The notes: generated by a model from the sequence alone, not told the origin. A stretch of 49,948 bases of DNA from Bacteroidia bacterium (GCA_030426765.1 JAUHXV010000022.1:1-49948), one strand, 5' to 3'; positions 8,747-18,455 are shown, counted from the stretch's first letter. Numbers and translations are program-made.

Positions 8747-10042
8747 CTACATCCGCATCGTTTCGTAAAACTCCACGATCCGCTCATCTACCATAATGTC
8801 CTTCGGTGTTAAAGGTTTTTTCAGGAAAACACCATGCAAGGTCCGGCAACGACTCAACGCCACATAGGTCTGTCCATGCTCAAAAGCCCCTCGTCCCAGG
8901 TCAATTGCCACGCGATCATAGGTCTTACCCTGGCTTTTATGTATGGTGATCGCCCACGCCAGTTTGACAGGATATTGCGTAAAGCTTCCAATCACTTCAG
9001 ACTGGATAGGATTGTTGCTATCAGTGGTCAGCGTATATTTGGTAACCTCCCACGTCATTTTAGGAATATCAAATTCCTCACTCTGCCCTGAATCTGAAGT
9101 CAGCCGTACCGTTATTTTCTCATCATCAAGCGCGGTGATCTTACCAAGACTTCCGTTGACGAATCGCTTTTCCGGATCGTTCCGGATCATCATGACCTGT
9201 CCATGAAGTCGTAGCTCCAGTTTATAATCCGTTGGAAAAACAGTCGGATTGAAATTTCCCTTGATCTCTCCGTGATAATGATAGCTCGGTGAATTCAGCT
9301 GCTCGAGTTTTTCCTTGTTGATTTGATTCGCCGCCGCATTGGTACTGCAAAGGGTCAGAAACGGTTCTTCAATTTCGTGATCCGGCAAATACCGCTCATT
9401 GAGTTCTTCTAATTCCTCATACCCAAAAGAGAGGGTCCGAATTGCATCGAGTAATCGAATAAAATGCCGTTCACTTTGTCTGAAGACTTTCGACATTTCA
9501 ATCATGAGCAGCGGAACTTTTCCTTCGAAAACATGCGCGTGAAAAAAATAGGGTGAAGCATAAAAACTTCGGAAGTATTCTTTCTCTTCGCGGCTGCTGA
9601 CAACCGGAGGCAGTTGAAACAAATCACCAAAGAAGATCATCTGAATACCGCCGAAAGGAAGATCCGACCTGCGGTACAGCCTGAGTGCATAGTCAATGGC
9701 ATCCATGACATCAGCGCGGACCATAGAAATTTCATCAATGATAATCGCCTCTAGTGCTTTCATAATGCGTGTCAATCGGCGCTGTACAAACACCTCACTG
9801 GGATGCATCAGTTTCGGTGGAAACTGGAAGAAAGAATGGATCGTCTGTCCCTGAACATTTAACGCAGAGATTCCCGTGGGGGAGAGGACAACCACTTTTT
9901 TAGCGGTGGTTTTTCTGAATAGTTGGAGCAATGTGGATTTGCCGGTCCCGGCTTTTCCGGTCACAAAAAAGTGCTCGTGCTGATGTTCAAGTTGGTCAAG
10001 AATATCTCTGAACGTCTGATCCAGTACGAGGGGTTCCTTCAT
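8747..10042 (-). CDS. PIF1-like superfamily 1B DNA helicase
   Basis: This 431-residue protein carries the SF1 helicase motifs in order: Walker A GKAGTGKST near residue 32, motif Ia (LSPTGISALNV) near 55, Walker B IIDEISMV near 100, motif III GDLFQLPPV near 135, motif V/VI region AWAITIHKSQGKTYD near 375 and YVALSRCR near 403. This order is that of PIF1/RRM3 and RecD2-like ATP-dependent 5'-3' DNA helicases. No accessory domain is attached. Its ATG overlaps the stop of the upstream exported nuclease gene (TAATG), so translation is probably coupled. Its cytoplasmic role beside a secreted enzyme is odd: import-linked DNA handling is possible, or simple chance. Confidence 0.88.
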   Translation of the reverse strand: MKEPLVLDQTFRDILDQLEHQHEHFFVTGKAGTGKSTLLQLFRKTTAKKVVVLSPTGISALNVQGQTIHSFFQFPPKLMHPSEVFVQRRLTRIMKALEAIIIDEISMVRADVMDAIDYALRLYRRSDLPFGGIQMIFFGDLFQLPPVVSSREEKEYFRSFYASPYFFHAHVFEGKVPLLMIEMSKVFRQSERHFIRLLDAIRTLSFGYEELEELNERYLPDHEIEEPFLTLCSTNAAANQINKEKLEQLNSPSYHYHGEIKGNFNPTVFPTDYKLELRLHGQVMMIRNDPEKRFVNGSLGKITALDDEKITVRLTSDSGQSEEFDIPKMTWEVTKYTLTTDSNNPIQSEVIGSFTQYPVKLAWAITIHKSQGKTYDRVAIDLGRGAFEHGQTYVALSRCRTLHGVFLKKPLTPKDIMVDERIVEFYETMRM

Positions 10043-11073
10043 TATTTTGGTTTGACCAACAGCACATAGACGGGAAAGTGATCGCTGTACCCACCAATGT
10101 ATTTTCCAAAGCTATAGGATCTGTACGGATAGCCCTTGAAGTTGCCGGTTTTTTGCGTTAGATAGGAGGGATTGAAGATTTCTGCTTTGTAGTATTTAAG
10201 ATCAGATTCATCATTGACCAGCGACTGGCTGATGATGATTTGGTCAAACAAACTCCAGGCATTGCGATAGGCGGTCGTGCCCAGCCCCTTTCGGTAGTAA
10301 TTTTCATACGGATTGTACATCTCGGTCCGCACAAGGGTCTCCTTAGTTCTTCTGCCTCCGAGACACTGGCGCACACTTTTGTCTGTGGGATCATCATTGA
10401 GGTCGCCCATGACAATCGCATTTTCGATCTGATGATATGTAGCCAGACTATCCAGGAAATACCGGTTGTAGCTGGCGGCTTTTTTCCGCAAATGAGCGGT
10501 GGCCTGCTCGCCTCCACTTCGGGAAGGCCAGTGGTTGACACTGACAGCGATAGGCTCACCCAGGAGTTTGCCCTGACAGATCAGGATATCTCTTGAGTAG
10601 CTGACCGGTTCGCCGTCTTTCGATTTGACAAGTGAGTAATAGTGTGTGGTATCCGGAGTAAAGTATTTGGCCTGATACAGCAGGGCCACATCCACGCCGC
10701 GTCCGTCTTTTGAGTCCTGGTGAATGATCTTGTAATTGCGCCTGGCGATGGACGGTTGCCTGATGAGATCTTCCAAAACGGTAATATTCTCGATTTCCGA
10801 GACACCTATTAAGGCAGGACCATCCGGCGTGTAGTTTGCTGCGATCTCACTGATAACCCGGGAGAGTTTTTCTAGTTTGTCGTAATAAACGGCTGAATTA
10901 TAGACATTCGGGCCTTCAGGCGTGAATTCAAAATCATTGACACCTTCCGTATCGAGGGTGTCAAACAGGTTTTCAAGATTGTAAAATGCAAGGCACGCGA
11001 CAGTATACTCCTGCTGACTATGTGCTGTGGTTGTAAACAGCATGTAAAGAATGATGGAGAATAAGAGCCTCAT
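10042..11073 (-). CDS. Exported endonuclease/exonuclease/phosphatase (EEP) family protein
   Basis: From the ATG at 11073 the product has 343 residues with a signal peptide (MRLLFSIILYMLFTTTAHSQ). The EEP (DNase I-like) fold motifs are present in order: FYNLENLFDT near the start, SEIEN (metal-binding Glu) near 95, a DVALLYQ strand, NHWPSR with catalytic His, GDLNDDP with Asp/Asn near 225, and C-terminal SDHFPVYV with Asp-His. Relatives cleave DNA, RNA or other phosphodiesters in the periplasm or outside. A longer in-frame start at 11118 would place 15 polar residues before the signal peptide and is rejected. It is divergent from a TonB-dependent receptor gene. Confidence 0.87.
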   Translation of the reverse strand: MRLLFSIILYMLFTTTAHSQQEYTVACLAFYNLENLFDTLDTEGVNDFEFTPEGPNVYNSAVYYDKLEKLSRVISEIAANYTPDGPALIGVSEIENITVLEDLIRQPSIARRNYKIIHQDSKDGRGVDVALLYQAKYFTPDTTHYYSLVKSKDGEPVSYSRDILICQGKLLGEPIAVSVNHWPSRSGGEQATAHLRKKAASYNRYFLDSLATYHQIENAIVMGDLNDDPTDKSVRQCLGGRRTKETLVRTEMYNPYENYYRKGLGTTAYRNAWSLFDQIIISQSLVNDESDLKYYKAEIFNPSYLTQKTGNFKGYPYRSYSFGKYIGGYSDHFPVYVLLVKPK

Positions 11074-11187
11074 GCAGTGATGATTAGTTATACTTTCAAA
11101 ATCCGGGCTAAAATACACTTGATTTGAGGGATGGAAAAACTGAATTTCGAATGCGACGCGATTTTTATATACTCAAAAGGAAATAGT

Positions 11188-11195
11188 TACATTTG
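11188..11195 (+). promoter_or_regulatory. Candidate -7 element of the TonB receptor gene
   Basis: TACATTTG matches TAnnTTTG exactly and ends 5 bases before the ATG at 11201. A clear -33 TTG is not seen at the expected distance. The 127-base spacer is shared with the divergent nuclease gene. Confidence 0.4.
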
Positions 11196-11200
11196 ACGAT

Positions 11201-13945
11201 ATGTTACGAAGCCTTCTTCTATGCCTGTTTGGGATTTCTGCGTTGACCGCAGGAAAGGCCCAGATCACTGTGACCGGAACGCTTACAGATGACCTCTCCG
11301 GGTTGCCACTGTCCGGTGTCCGCATCAGTTCAGAACTCCCGGATGAAACTCAAACGGATGCTAATGGCATGTTCTTTATTCAGCATCCCGAAGCACAGGA
11401 TATTTTTCTGCGTTTTGAACTGGAAGGCGAAGTGAGGGAGTTTGTCCAACCACGTGCGGAAGGCGATACAATTGATTTGGGCGTATTCAGTATGGTCTTT
11501 CTGCCTGATCTGGCAAAAGATCTCGACCTGCCCACCATCACGGTAGAAGGCGCTGACGTCAACCTTGATGCGAGCATCAGTGGCTTGCTGCAGTCCGGAG
11601 ATGATCTTTTTGCCAATATGACTGATTTCACCTTTAGCCCCGCCCGATTCAGACGGCGCGGCATGGGCTTTATCTATACGGAGGGCTACCTGAATAATCT
11701 GCCGATGAATGACCTGGAATCAGGAGGAGTTTTCTGGCGCAACTGGGGTGGGCTCAATGATGTCATGCGAATCAATGATAATGTCATTGGGGCCGAAATC
11801 GCTGACTGGGGATTCGGTGGTCTCGCCAGCACCTTTAATACCGATCTTCGCGCTTCCTCCCACCGGAAACAAACCAAGGTGAGTTATGCTGTAACCAACA
11901 GAAGTTATCGCAATCGGATCATGGGTACCTGGTCTACCGGTCTGCTTCCATCCGGTTGGGCGATCACGTTGTCTGGGTCACGACGCTGGGCGCAGGAGGG
12001 ATACTTCGAAGGTACTTTTTATGATGCCTGGTCTTATTTTGCATCCGTCGAAAAACGTTTCAATGCCAGTCATGCCCTTAACTTCGTTCTCCTGGGTGCA
12101 CCGTACCACAGAGGTGCCAATAGTCGCTCTGTGCAGGAGATGTATGATTTGGCGGATTCTCCGTACTACAATTCGTATTGGGGATACCAGGAAGGCAAGA
12201 AGCGAAGTGCACGGAATTACTCAGGCCATATTCCATTGTTTTTGCTGAGACATGATTTTAATGTCAACGAAAAGATCACCCTGACCACCAGCCTGGGGTA
12301 CCACACAGGTACAGGGGCAACCAGTGCCCTCGATTGGCTGGATGCCAATGATCCGCGTCCCGATTATTACCGACGCCTCCCGAGCTATGTGGATGATCCC
12401 CAACTCGCGGACTTCATGACCGACTATTTGAGTACCAATACGGATCAATTGCAGGTTCAGTGGGATGATATGTACCGCGTTAACCTGAATAGTAGTGAGA
12501 CGATTGAAGACGTCGATGGTATCCCCGGCAATGATGTAACCGGAGCTCTGTCACAATACGTGTTTGAGGATCGAAACGCAGACCTGCAAAAAGCAAGCGC
12601 AAATATCGTCTTGCAATATCAACTGAATGAAAATTCACAGTTGCATGCCGGATTTTTACTGGTCAATCAGGATACACGTAATTACAAAACAATTAATGAT
12701 CTGTTGGGCGGCGAATTTTATGTGGACTGGGACAAATTTGCCGAGCAGGATTTTCCGGGCGATGATGATGCATTGCAGAATGATCTGCTGCGCCCGAACA
12801 GACTGGTATACGAAGGTGATCAGTTTGGATATGACTACTATGCAAGAATAAGACAACGCACCGGATGGATCACCTATATCCTTAATGCATCCAAATGGGA
12901 GTTTTCAATTTCCGGATCCCTGTCTCAAGTGAAGTTCTGGCGGGATGGACAAACACAAAATGGACGATTTCCGAACAACTCACTGGGCGAAAGCGAAAAA
13001 GAAGATTTTTTGCTTCCCTCCGGAAAAGCTTTGTTGCGATACAAATTTGACGGTCGCAATTACCTTACGATTTCAGGGATGTACACCGAAGCTGCGCCCA
13101 CTTTCAGGAATTCATTTGTTTCCCCCAGGACGCGAAATAGTGTAGTCGAAGGTTTGACAAAAGAAATTGGCAACCTCCTGGAGCTTCGTTATGATTACCG
13201 GGCTCCCGATCTTAAGTTTTCTGTCTCGGGATTTTATATCACGACTGTGGATGCCATTCGCTCCACCAGCTTTTACCATGATGACCTCAATACGTTTGTC
13301 AATTTCAGCCTGACGGGAATCGACCAGGAGCACATTGGAATAGAAGCCGCTATTGACTATTCACTGACGCCTTCTTTAAGCCTTCAGGGCGCGGCATCCA
13401 TTGGCCAGTATATTTATACATCCCGACCCAAAGCCACCATCACACAGGATAATGACGGAACGGTGCTGTTGAGAGATATCACCGTGTATGCGCAGAACTT
13501 TTATGTTCCTTCTACCCCTCAATCTGCATATACCGGAGGGTTGACCTATCGCTCGAAAAACTACTGGTCTGTTTTCCTCAATGTAAATTACTTCCAGGAG
13601 GGATGGCTTGATTTTAACCCGTTGCGCAGAACGCTGGCAGCGACAGATGGTGTTGAGTATCCAAGTGCGCAGTGGGATGCGATTATTGATCAGGAAAAAA
13701 TTGATCCGGCATGGACTGTTGACTTGTCTTTTTACAAATCCTGGTTGATCCAGCCCGGAGAAAAGCGGACTTTTCTTTCTCTGAATTTTGGCATCAATAA
13801 TATACTGAATAACGAAAGTTATATCAATGGTGGATATGAACAGTATCGCTTTGATTATGAAACGAAAGATCCAAGTGTCTTTCCTTCAAAATACTCCTAT
13901 ATGCAGGGGCTGAATTATTTTATTCAAATCGGCCTGCGCTATTAA
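11201..13945 (+). CDS. TonB-dependent outer-membrane receptor
   Basis: This 914-residue protein has a signal peptide (ending near residue 20, GKAQ), a carboxypeptidase-regulatory-like beta domain (about 22-95; VTGTLTDDLSGLPLSGVRIS), a plug domain (about 110-230; GFIYTEGYLNNLPMND) and a long C-terminal 22-strand-type beta barrel that ends in an aromatic residue (FIQIGLRY). This is the usual design of Bacteroidota TonB-coupled importers. It is shorter than most SusC proteins and no SusD partner is next to it; a DUF5689 lipoprotein follows instead after 42 bases. The substrate is unknown; the neighbouring nuclease-type enzymes suggest nucleic-acid breakdown products (inference). Confidence 0.85.
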   Translation: MLRSLLLCLFGISALTAGKAQITVTGTLTDDLSGLPLSGVRISSELPDETQTDANGMFFIQHPEAQDIFLRFELEGEVREFVQPRAEGDTIDLGVFSMVFLPDLAKDLDLPTITVEGADVNLDASISGLLQSGDDLFANMTDFTFSPARFRRRGMGFIYTEGYLNNLPMNDLESGGVFWRNWGGLNDVMRINDNVIGAEIADWGFGGLASTFNTDLRASSHRKQTKVSYAVTNRSYRNRIMGTWSTGLLPSGWAITLSGSRRWAQEGYFEGTFYDAWSYFASVEKRFNASHALNFVLLGAPYHRGANSRSVQEMYDLADSPYYNSYWGYQEGKKRSARNYSGHIPLFLLRHDFNVNEKITLTTSLGYHTGTGATSALDWLDANDPRPDYYRRLPSYVDDPQLADFMTDYLSTNTDQLQVQWDDMYRVNLNSSETIEDVDGIPGNDVTGALSQYVFEDRNADLQKASANIVLQYQLNENSQLHAGFLLVNQDTRNYKTINDLLGGEFYVDWDKFAEQDFPGDDDALQNDLLRPNRLVYEGDQFGYDYYARIRQRTGWITYILNASKWEFSISGSLSQVKFWRDGQTQNGRFPNNSLGESEKEDFLLPSGKALLRYKFDGRNYLTISGMYTEAAPTFRNSFVSPRTRNSVVEGLTKEIGNLLELRYDYRAPDLKFSVSGFYITTVDAIRSTSFYHDDLNTFVNFSLTGIDQEHIGIEAAIDYSLTPSLSLQGAASIGQYIYTSRPKATITQDNDGTVLLRDITVYAQNFYVPSTPQSAYTGGLTYRSKNYWSVFLNVNYFQEGWLDFNPLRRTLAATDGVEYPSAQWDAIIDQEKIDPAWTVDLSFYKSWLIQPGEKRTFLSLNFGINNILNNESYINGGYEQYRFDYETKDPSVFPSKYSYMQGLNYFIQIGLRY

Positions 13946-13987
13946 TCCGAATGCATTCAGACTGACAAATATTGATAAAACGAGACA

Positions 13988-15904
13988 ATGAATAAGCTTC
14001 AAAATCATTTTTTACTTGCTCTGCTGGCTCTTGTGCTGATGATCCCAATGGCCTGTGTGGATCTGGATTATGATCAGCCACCACCCGGAGGAGAAGATCC
14101 GAATCTACCGGTCAATATCACCATTGCGGAATTGAAATCGCGACACACACTCGGGTCCTATGAAGAGATAACTGACGACGTGACGTTTCAGGGGCTTGTC
14201 GTGTCTGACGACAAGGAAGGTAACTTCTTTAAACAACTCATCATTCAGGATGAAACCGGTGGAATCGAAATGCGTATTGAGATGACCGACCTCAATAACG
14301 TGTATCCCGTTGGCCGAAAAGTCTATGTCAAAGCGAGAGGGCTATGGCTTGGGGATTATGGAGGCACGACACAGCTGGGAGCAGGAAAGGGCGTGGACAA
14401 TGACGGAGATCCTATCCTCATCCGTATACCGGAGTCCATTATTGATTTGTTTATCATTCCGGCTACTTACGGCAATCCTGTGACACCCGCACTCGTAACG
14501 GTCGATGAACTGAGTTTTGGCATGGTGAGTACTTTGGTGCAGTTAGATGACGTGCAGTTTATTCCTGGTGACGCAGGTCAAACTTACGCCGACGCCATAT
14601 TGCAGGTGACGCTCAACCGAGAAATAGAAGACTGTACGAAAAAACGTCTTATCGTCCGAACAAGCGGATTTGCCAGTTTTGCCGGCGATACTACACCTGT
14701 AGGGAATGGAACCATAGTGGGTGTCCTGAGCATATTCAGGGATGATTATCAGCTGACCATACGCGACTTAAACGACGTCAATATGGAAGGCGATCGTTGT
14801 GGGTTGGCCAATCAAATGTCCATTCAGGCGGTGCGTGATCTTTATGCAGGAGGTACGACCTCGGTCGCATCCGGATCTATCAAAGGCATCGTCACAAGTG
14901 ATTATACGTCTCAGTCAGTTACGGGAAGGAACCTCTTTATTCAGGATGCTACGGCAGGTATTGTGATCCGATTTGATAACAATCATCCTTTTGTTTTAGG
15001 CAATGAAATTTCAGTCGATATTTCAGGGGCTACCTTGAGTGAGTTTAGTGGATTGTTACAGATAGAGGGTGTGCCTACAGGAAATGGTTTGGTAGTCGGT
15101 AATCCCGGAGATGCTACCCCAAGAGTCGCTACTGTGCTCGAAATCCTGACAAATGCAGAAGCCTGGGAATCTACATTGGTACAAATAAAAAATGCGACGC
15201 TATCCGGCAATACAGTCTTTAGTGGTGATGTGACGGTCACAGATGCTACCGGAAGTATGGTGTTGTTTACACGAAATCAGGCTGATTTTGCAGGAAGTCC
15301 GCTACCATCCGGTGAGGTGACCCTGACGGCACTGCTATCCGAATTTAATGCCCCAAACCTGGTGATGCGCAATGCTTCGGATGTTGAAGGTGGTGACCCA
15401 CCGGGATGCACTGACACCGATGAAAATTTTGAAAGCCTAAGCAATGATGCAGATATCAACCTTCCCGGTTGGGCCAATATTGCGGTCAAAGGGACTCGTC
15501 TGTGGAGAGCAAAAGAGTTTGATGACAATGTCTACGCCCAGGCGACAGCCTTTGGTGATAATGCGTCAGAAATGGAAGCCTGGCTGATTACACCGTGCAT
15601 CGATCTCGATGTAGCGAAGAAAATCAATTTCACAAGCGCTTACGGATTCTTTACACATGATGGCCTCACCGTTTGGGTTTCCTCAGACTTTGACGGTAGT
15701 GATGTAGGAGGTGCAACCTGGCAACAACTCCATCCAACCCTGGCTGAATCTTCTGACACCGAACATGCCTTTATCCCATCGGGTGATGTGGATTTGAGTG
15801 GGTTTACAGGCCCAGTACGTATTGGATTTAAATATGTCGGAAGCGGCACAGGAGGCGAGACGACCTCGTTTAGAATTGATGATGTTAAAGTAACGCCATT
15901 GTGA
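13988..15904 (+). CDS. DUF5689 surface lipoprotein with choice-of-anchor C-terminus
   Basis: The 638-residue product begins with a lipoprotein signal (LLALVLMIPMAC, lipid-bearing Cys near 23). Three OB-fold-like DUF5689 or related units follow at about 40-270, 275-370 and 378-470, recognisable by recurring IAELKSRH/IQAVRDLY/VLEILTN starts and LIIQDETGG/LFIQDATAG/VTVTDATGS strands. Residues about 475-638 resemble a choice-of-anchor J carbohydrate/adhesion-type domain (FESLSN, LPGWANI, DDVKVTPL). It overlaps the next gene by 4 bases (GTGA), implying coupled translation. Proteins of this family often sit beside TonB receptors and secreted EEP nucleases; a ligand-binding role at the cell surface is inferred. 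Confidence 0.82.
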   Translation: MNKLQNHFLLALLALVLMIPMACVDLDYDQPPPGGEDPNLPVNITIAELKSRHTLGSYEEITDDVTFQGLVVSDDKEGNFFKQLIIQDETGGIEMRIEMTDLNNVYPVGRKVYVKARGLWLGDYGGTTQLGAGKGVDNDGDPILIRIPESIIDLFIIPATYGNPVTPALVTVDELSFGMVSTLVQLDDVQFIPGDAGQTYADAILQVTLNREIEDCTKKRLIVRTSGFASFAGDTTPVGNGTIVGVLSIFRDDYQLTIRDLNDVNMEGDRCGLANQMSIQAVRDLYAGGTTSVASGSIKGIVTSDYTSQSVTGRNLFIQDATAGIVIRFDNNHPFVLGNEISVDISGATLSEFSGLLQIEGVPTGNGLVVGNPGDATPRVATVLEILTNAEAWESTLVQIKNATLSGNTVFSGDVTVTDATGSMVLFTRNQADFAGSPLPSGEVTLTALLSEFNAPNLVMRNASDVEGGDPPGCTDTDENFESLSNDADINLPGWANIAVKGTRLWRAKEFDDNVYAQATAFGDNASEMEAWLITPCIDLDVAKKINFTSAYGFFTHDGLTVWVSSDFDGSDVGGATWQQLHPTLAESSDTEHAFIPSGDVDLSGFTGPVRIGFKYVGSGTGGETTSFRIDDVKVTPL

Positions 15905-18063
15905 TCAACAGGAAACAACTCTTCACTGCTTATCAGGTGATCGTTGTTATTTCCTGTTTGTTCCTTGCGTTGCCCGCATTCGGTCAGCAAACTATTTCCG
16001 AAGTCAAAGCAATGCCATTTGGTGCAGTGGTCACGACCACCGGTACCATTTCCTGCGATGATGAATTCGGCATTATCCGTTATATGCAGGATGCTGATGC
16101 CGGCATCGCTATATATGATGATGATCTTGCTTTCACATCAGCGGGAGATTCTGTTGTGGTAACTGGCGTTTTGTCCAGATATCGTGGACAGGTACAGATA
16201 TCTCCGGTTTTCTCCTTTGATATATTGTCTACTGGAAAAAATACTGAACCCATCCTGTTAGACGATTTGAGTAAAGTTAAAAACAGTACCTACGAATCGC
16301 GCAGAGTCATATTCAGTTGTTCTGGTATCGCGTCCTGCGAATCCCAACTGGAAGAAGGGGTGTACCGGATGTTTGATCCGTATGGCAATATCTCAAGACT
16401 CCGGGTTTCTGAAGATTTGGAAGATGAGGACATAGCGATTCAATCCCGTCCGTACACAATGGAGGGGATATGGACAAAGTTTGAAGATCAGTATGAGTTG
16501 CTTGCTCTCGCTGTAGCGGATGCTTCCGAAGGCAACTGCCACTACATATCACCGCCTACCATTTCTTTCACCGGTGATGCCGTGGTACTAGCATGGCATG
16601 ACCTGCTGCTGGCGGAAACACAAGTACGCATAGGTGAGGCTACTCCAGATATGGTTTTTGACATCGGGTCGTGGCAAAACACGCTTCATTTCACTGCAGA
16701 CAATCTTGAATCGGGAAAACTTTACCAGTCTGTTTTGCAACAGGAAGGGCAAGAAGGGAAACTATTCAAATCCATTCCGGTTTGGTTTGCCAAACCTTCA
16801 ACTTCAAATTCCATTGAAATTCTTTTTAATCGAAATGTCAACCAAAGTTTTTCTGATGGAAGTACACCTTTCGCTACCGGATCTTCAGCGATTCTGACCG
16901 ATCTGATTGCGCGAATAGATCAGGTTCGATCCACACTGGAAGTTGCAATGTATAACACCAATAATAACTCGGTTGTCCAGGCAGTCAACAGAGCAGCAAA
17001 TCGAGGCGTTGAGGTGAGATATATCGCAGATGACCAGACTTCAAATTCAGCGCTTGATGGTGTCCAGTCTTTTCCCATTTTATATCGCCAGGGAGATGGG
17101 ATTATGCACAATAAATTCTTTGTAGCCGATGCCGAAGATCCCGATCACGCATGGCTCTGGGCCGGCAGTACTAATCTAAGCACAAACCAACTTAGCACCG
17201 ACCCTAATCATGCCTATGTAATTTACGACCAGGCATTGGCACTAAGCTACCGTCGGGAGTTCGATGAGATGTGGGGAAGCCTGCCCGATCAAAGTGCTGT
17301 ACGCAGCGGAGATGAAAAAACGGATAATACCGTGCACAGTTTTCTGCACAATCAGATCTTGTACGAGTCGTATTTTTCCCCTTCTGATGAGACAGCTTGT
17401 TACATTCTGGATGCTTTGCGCACCACAGACTACCATGTAGAAATTGGCTTGTTACTGCTGACTCATTTTGAGCTCATCGATGAAATCATTCGCCTGCATC
17501 AGTCAGGTATGGCTGTGCGGGTAATTGTGGATGATGAAGATAGTTCTGACACAGCACTCAGCCGGTTGCGACAAGCCGGAGTGCCGGTTGCCGTCCATGA
17601 CCCCAATCCGATATTTCACCATAAATATGCTATCATCGATGAAGGATATCCGGATTCAGATCCCCAGGTCGTGACAGGTTCGCACAACTGGACCTGGAGT
17701 GCGGACAATATCAATGATGAAAACACACTCATCATTCATGATCAGTCTGTAGCCAATATCTTCCGACAGGAATTTGAGGCGCGCTGGGAAGAACTCGTAC
17801 CCACCAGTGTATCAACACCCTCCCGGGATAGATTTGTGATGATGCCAAATCCTGCCTCAGACTACACCATCCTGAACTTTGATGAACCGGTCAGCGGTGT
17901 CTTATCCGTAATCAACCTGCAAGGCCAGATTTTGGAAAGTCATCTCCTGTCCGGGGAAAAAGTAAAGAAGGTGGACTTCGAAAGCACACTTGCACCGGGT
18001 CTTTATCTGATCCGACTCCAATCTACCGAATCAAACATGGTAGCAAGTCTCATCGTACAGTGA
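15901..18063 (+). CDS. Secreted phospholipase D/nuclease-fold protein with OB-like N-terminus and T9SS tail
   Basis: This 720-residue exported protein starts at a GTG that overlaps the DUF5689 stop. After a signal peptide (to about residue 29) comes an OB-fold-like domain (about 30-115) like those in the preceding lipoprotein. Two phospholipase D-superfamily HKD half-sites follow: His403-x-Lys405 with Asp410 (HNKFFVAD) and His573-x-Lys575 with Asp580 (HHKYAIID), the second followed by GSHNWT. Residues about 635-720 are a type A sorting tail (MMPNPASDYTILNF, LAPGLYLIRL). The PLD fold covers phospholipases and non-specific nucleases. Given the neighbours, an extracellular nuclease is favoured (inference). 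Confidence 0.87.
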   Translation: MINRKQLFTAYQVIVVISCLFLALPAFGQQTISEVKAMPFGAVVTTTGTISCDDEFGIIRYMQDADAGIAIYDDDLAFTSAGDSVVVTGVLSRYRGQVQISPVFSFDILSTGKNTEPILLDDLSKVKNSTYESRRVIFSCSGIASCESQLEEGVYRMFDPYGNISRLRVSEDLEDEDIAIQSRPYTMEGIWTKFEDQYELLALAVADASEGNCHYISPPTISFTGDAVVLAWHDLLLAETQVRIGEATPDMVFDIGSWQNTLHFTADNLESGKLYQSVLQQEGQEGKLFKSIPVWFAKPSTSNSIEILFNRNVNQSFSDGSTPFATGSSAILTDLIARIDQVRSTLEVAMYNTNNNSVVQAVNRAANRGVEVRYIADDQTSNSALDGVQSFPILYRQGDGIMHNKFFVADAEDPDHAWLWAGSTNLSTNQLSTDPNHAYVIYDQALALSYRREFDEMWGSLPDQSAVRSGDEKTDNTVHSFLHNQILYESYFSPSDETACYILDALRTTDYHVEIGLLLLTHFELIDEIIRLHQSGMAVRVIVDDEDSSDTALSRLRQAGVPVAVHDPNPIFHHKYAIIDEGYPDSDPQVVTGSHNWTWSADNINDENTLIIHDQSVANIFRQEFEARWEELVPTSVSTPSRDRFVMMPNPASDYTILNFDEPVSGVLSVINLQGQILESHLLSGEKVKKVDFESTLAPGLYLIRLQSTESNMVASLIVQ

Positions 18064-18117
18064 GACTGAATTTTTCAGTTCAGCGTATGACGTTAAAATC
18101 GAAAGCCCGGCTTTGAT
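18064..18117. terminator. Weak bidirectional hairpins between convergent genes
   Basis: Two short inverted repeats lie here: ACTGAA/TTCAGT with a 3-base loop, and an AAATC-AAAGCC/GGCTTTGATTT stem with one bulged G just before the yajC stop. Neither has a strong T-run, so terminator activity is uncertain. Confidence 0.3.
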
Positions 18118-18447
18118 TTAGCTCGCACTTTCCTCAGAAGCACCGGCTTTTTCAAGCGCTTCTGTCATTTCTTTTGAAATAGATCCTTTTGTAATGCGCA
18201 CAAACGTCTTTTCGGCAAGCGCCAGCGTGACGACACCACCATCAATTTTATTGATTCTGCCGATCAAACCGGACTGGGTGACAACTTCATCGCCTTTTTC
18301 TAACTGCTCAATAAATTTCGCCTGCTCCTTCTGCTTTTTTGCCTGTGGGCGAATGAAGAAGAAAAAGATCACGACAAACATCAACAGAAGTGGCCAAAGC
18401 GATCCGATAATGCTCGGAGACGCCTGTAAAAAGTAAAGTAAGGTCAT
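18118..18447 (-). CDS. yajC: Preprotein translocase subunit YajC
   Basis: A 109-residue protein with one N-terminal transmembrane helix (SLWPLLLMFVVIFFFFIRPQ) followed by the family hallmark RPQAKKQKE and a soluble domain with LEKGDEVVTQSGLIGRI. YajC is the small accessory subunit of the SecDF-YajC complex that helps Sec export in the inner membrane. secD/secF are not in the window. It lies 8 bases after the DUF1573 gene on the same strand, an arrangement common in Bacteroidota, and is probably co-transcribed with it. Confidence 0.93.
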   Translation of the reverse strand: MTLLYFLQASPSIIGSLWPLLLMFVVIFFFFIRPQAKKQKEQAKFIEQLEKGDEVVTQSGLIGRINKIDGGVVTLALAEKTFVRITKGSISKEMTEALEKAGASEESAS

Positions 18448-18455
18448 GTGTTGTT

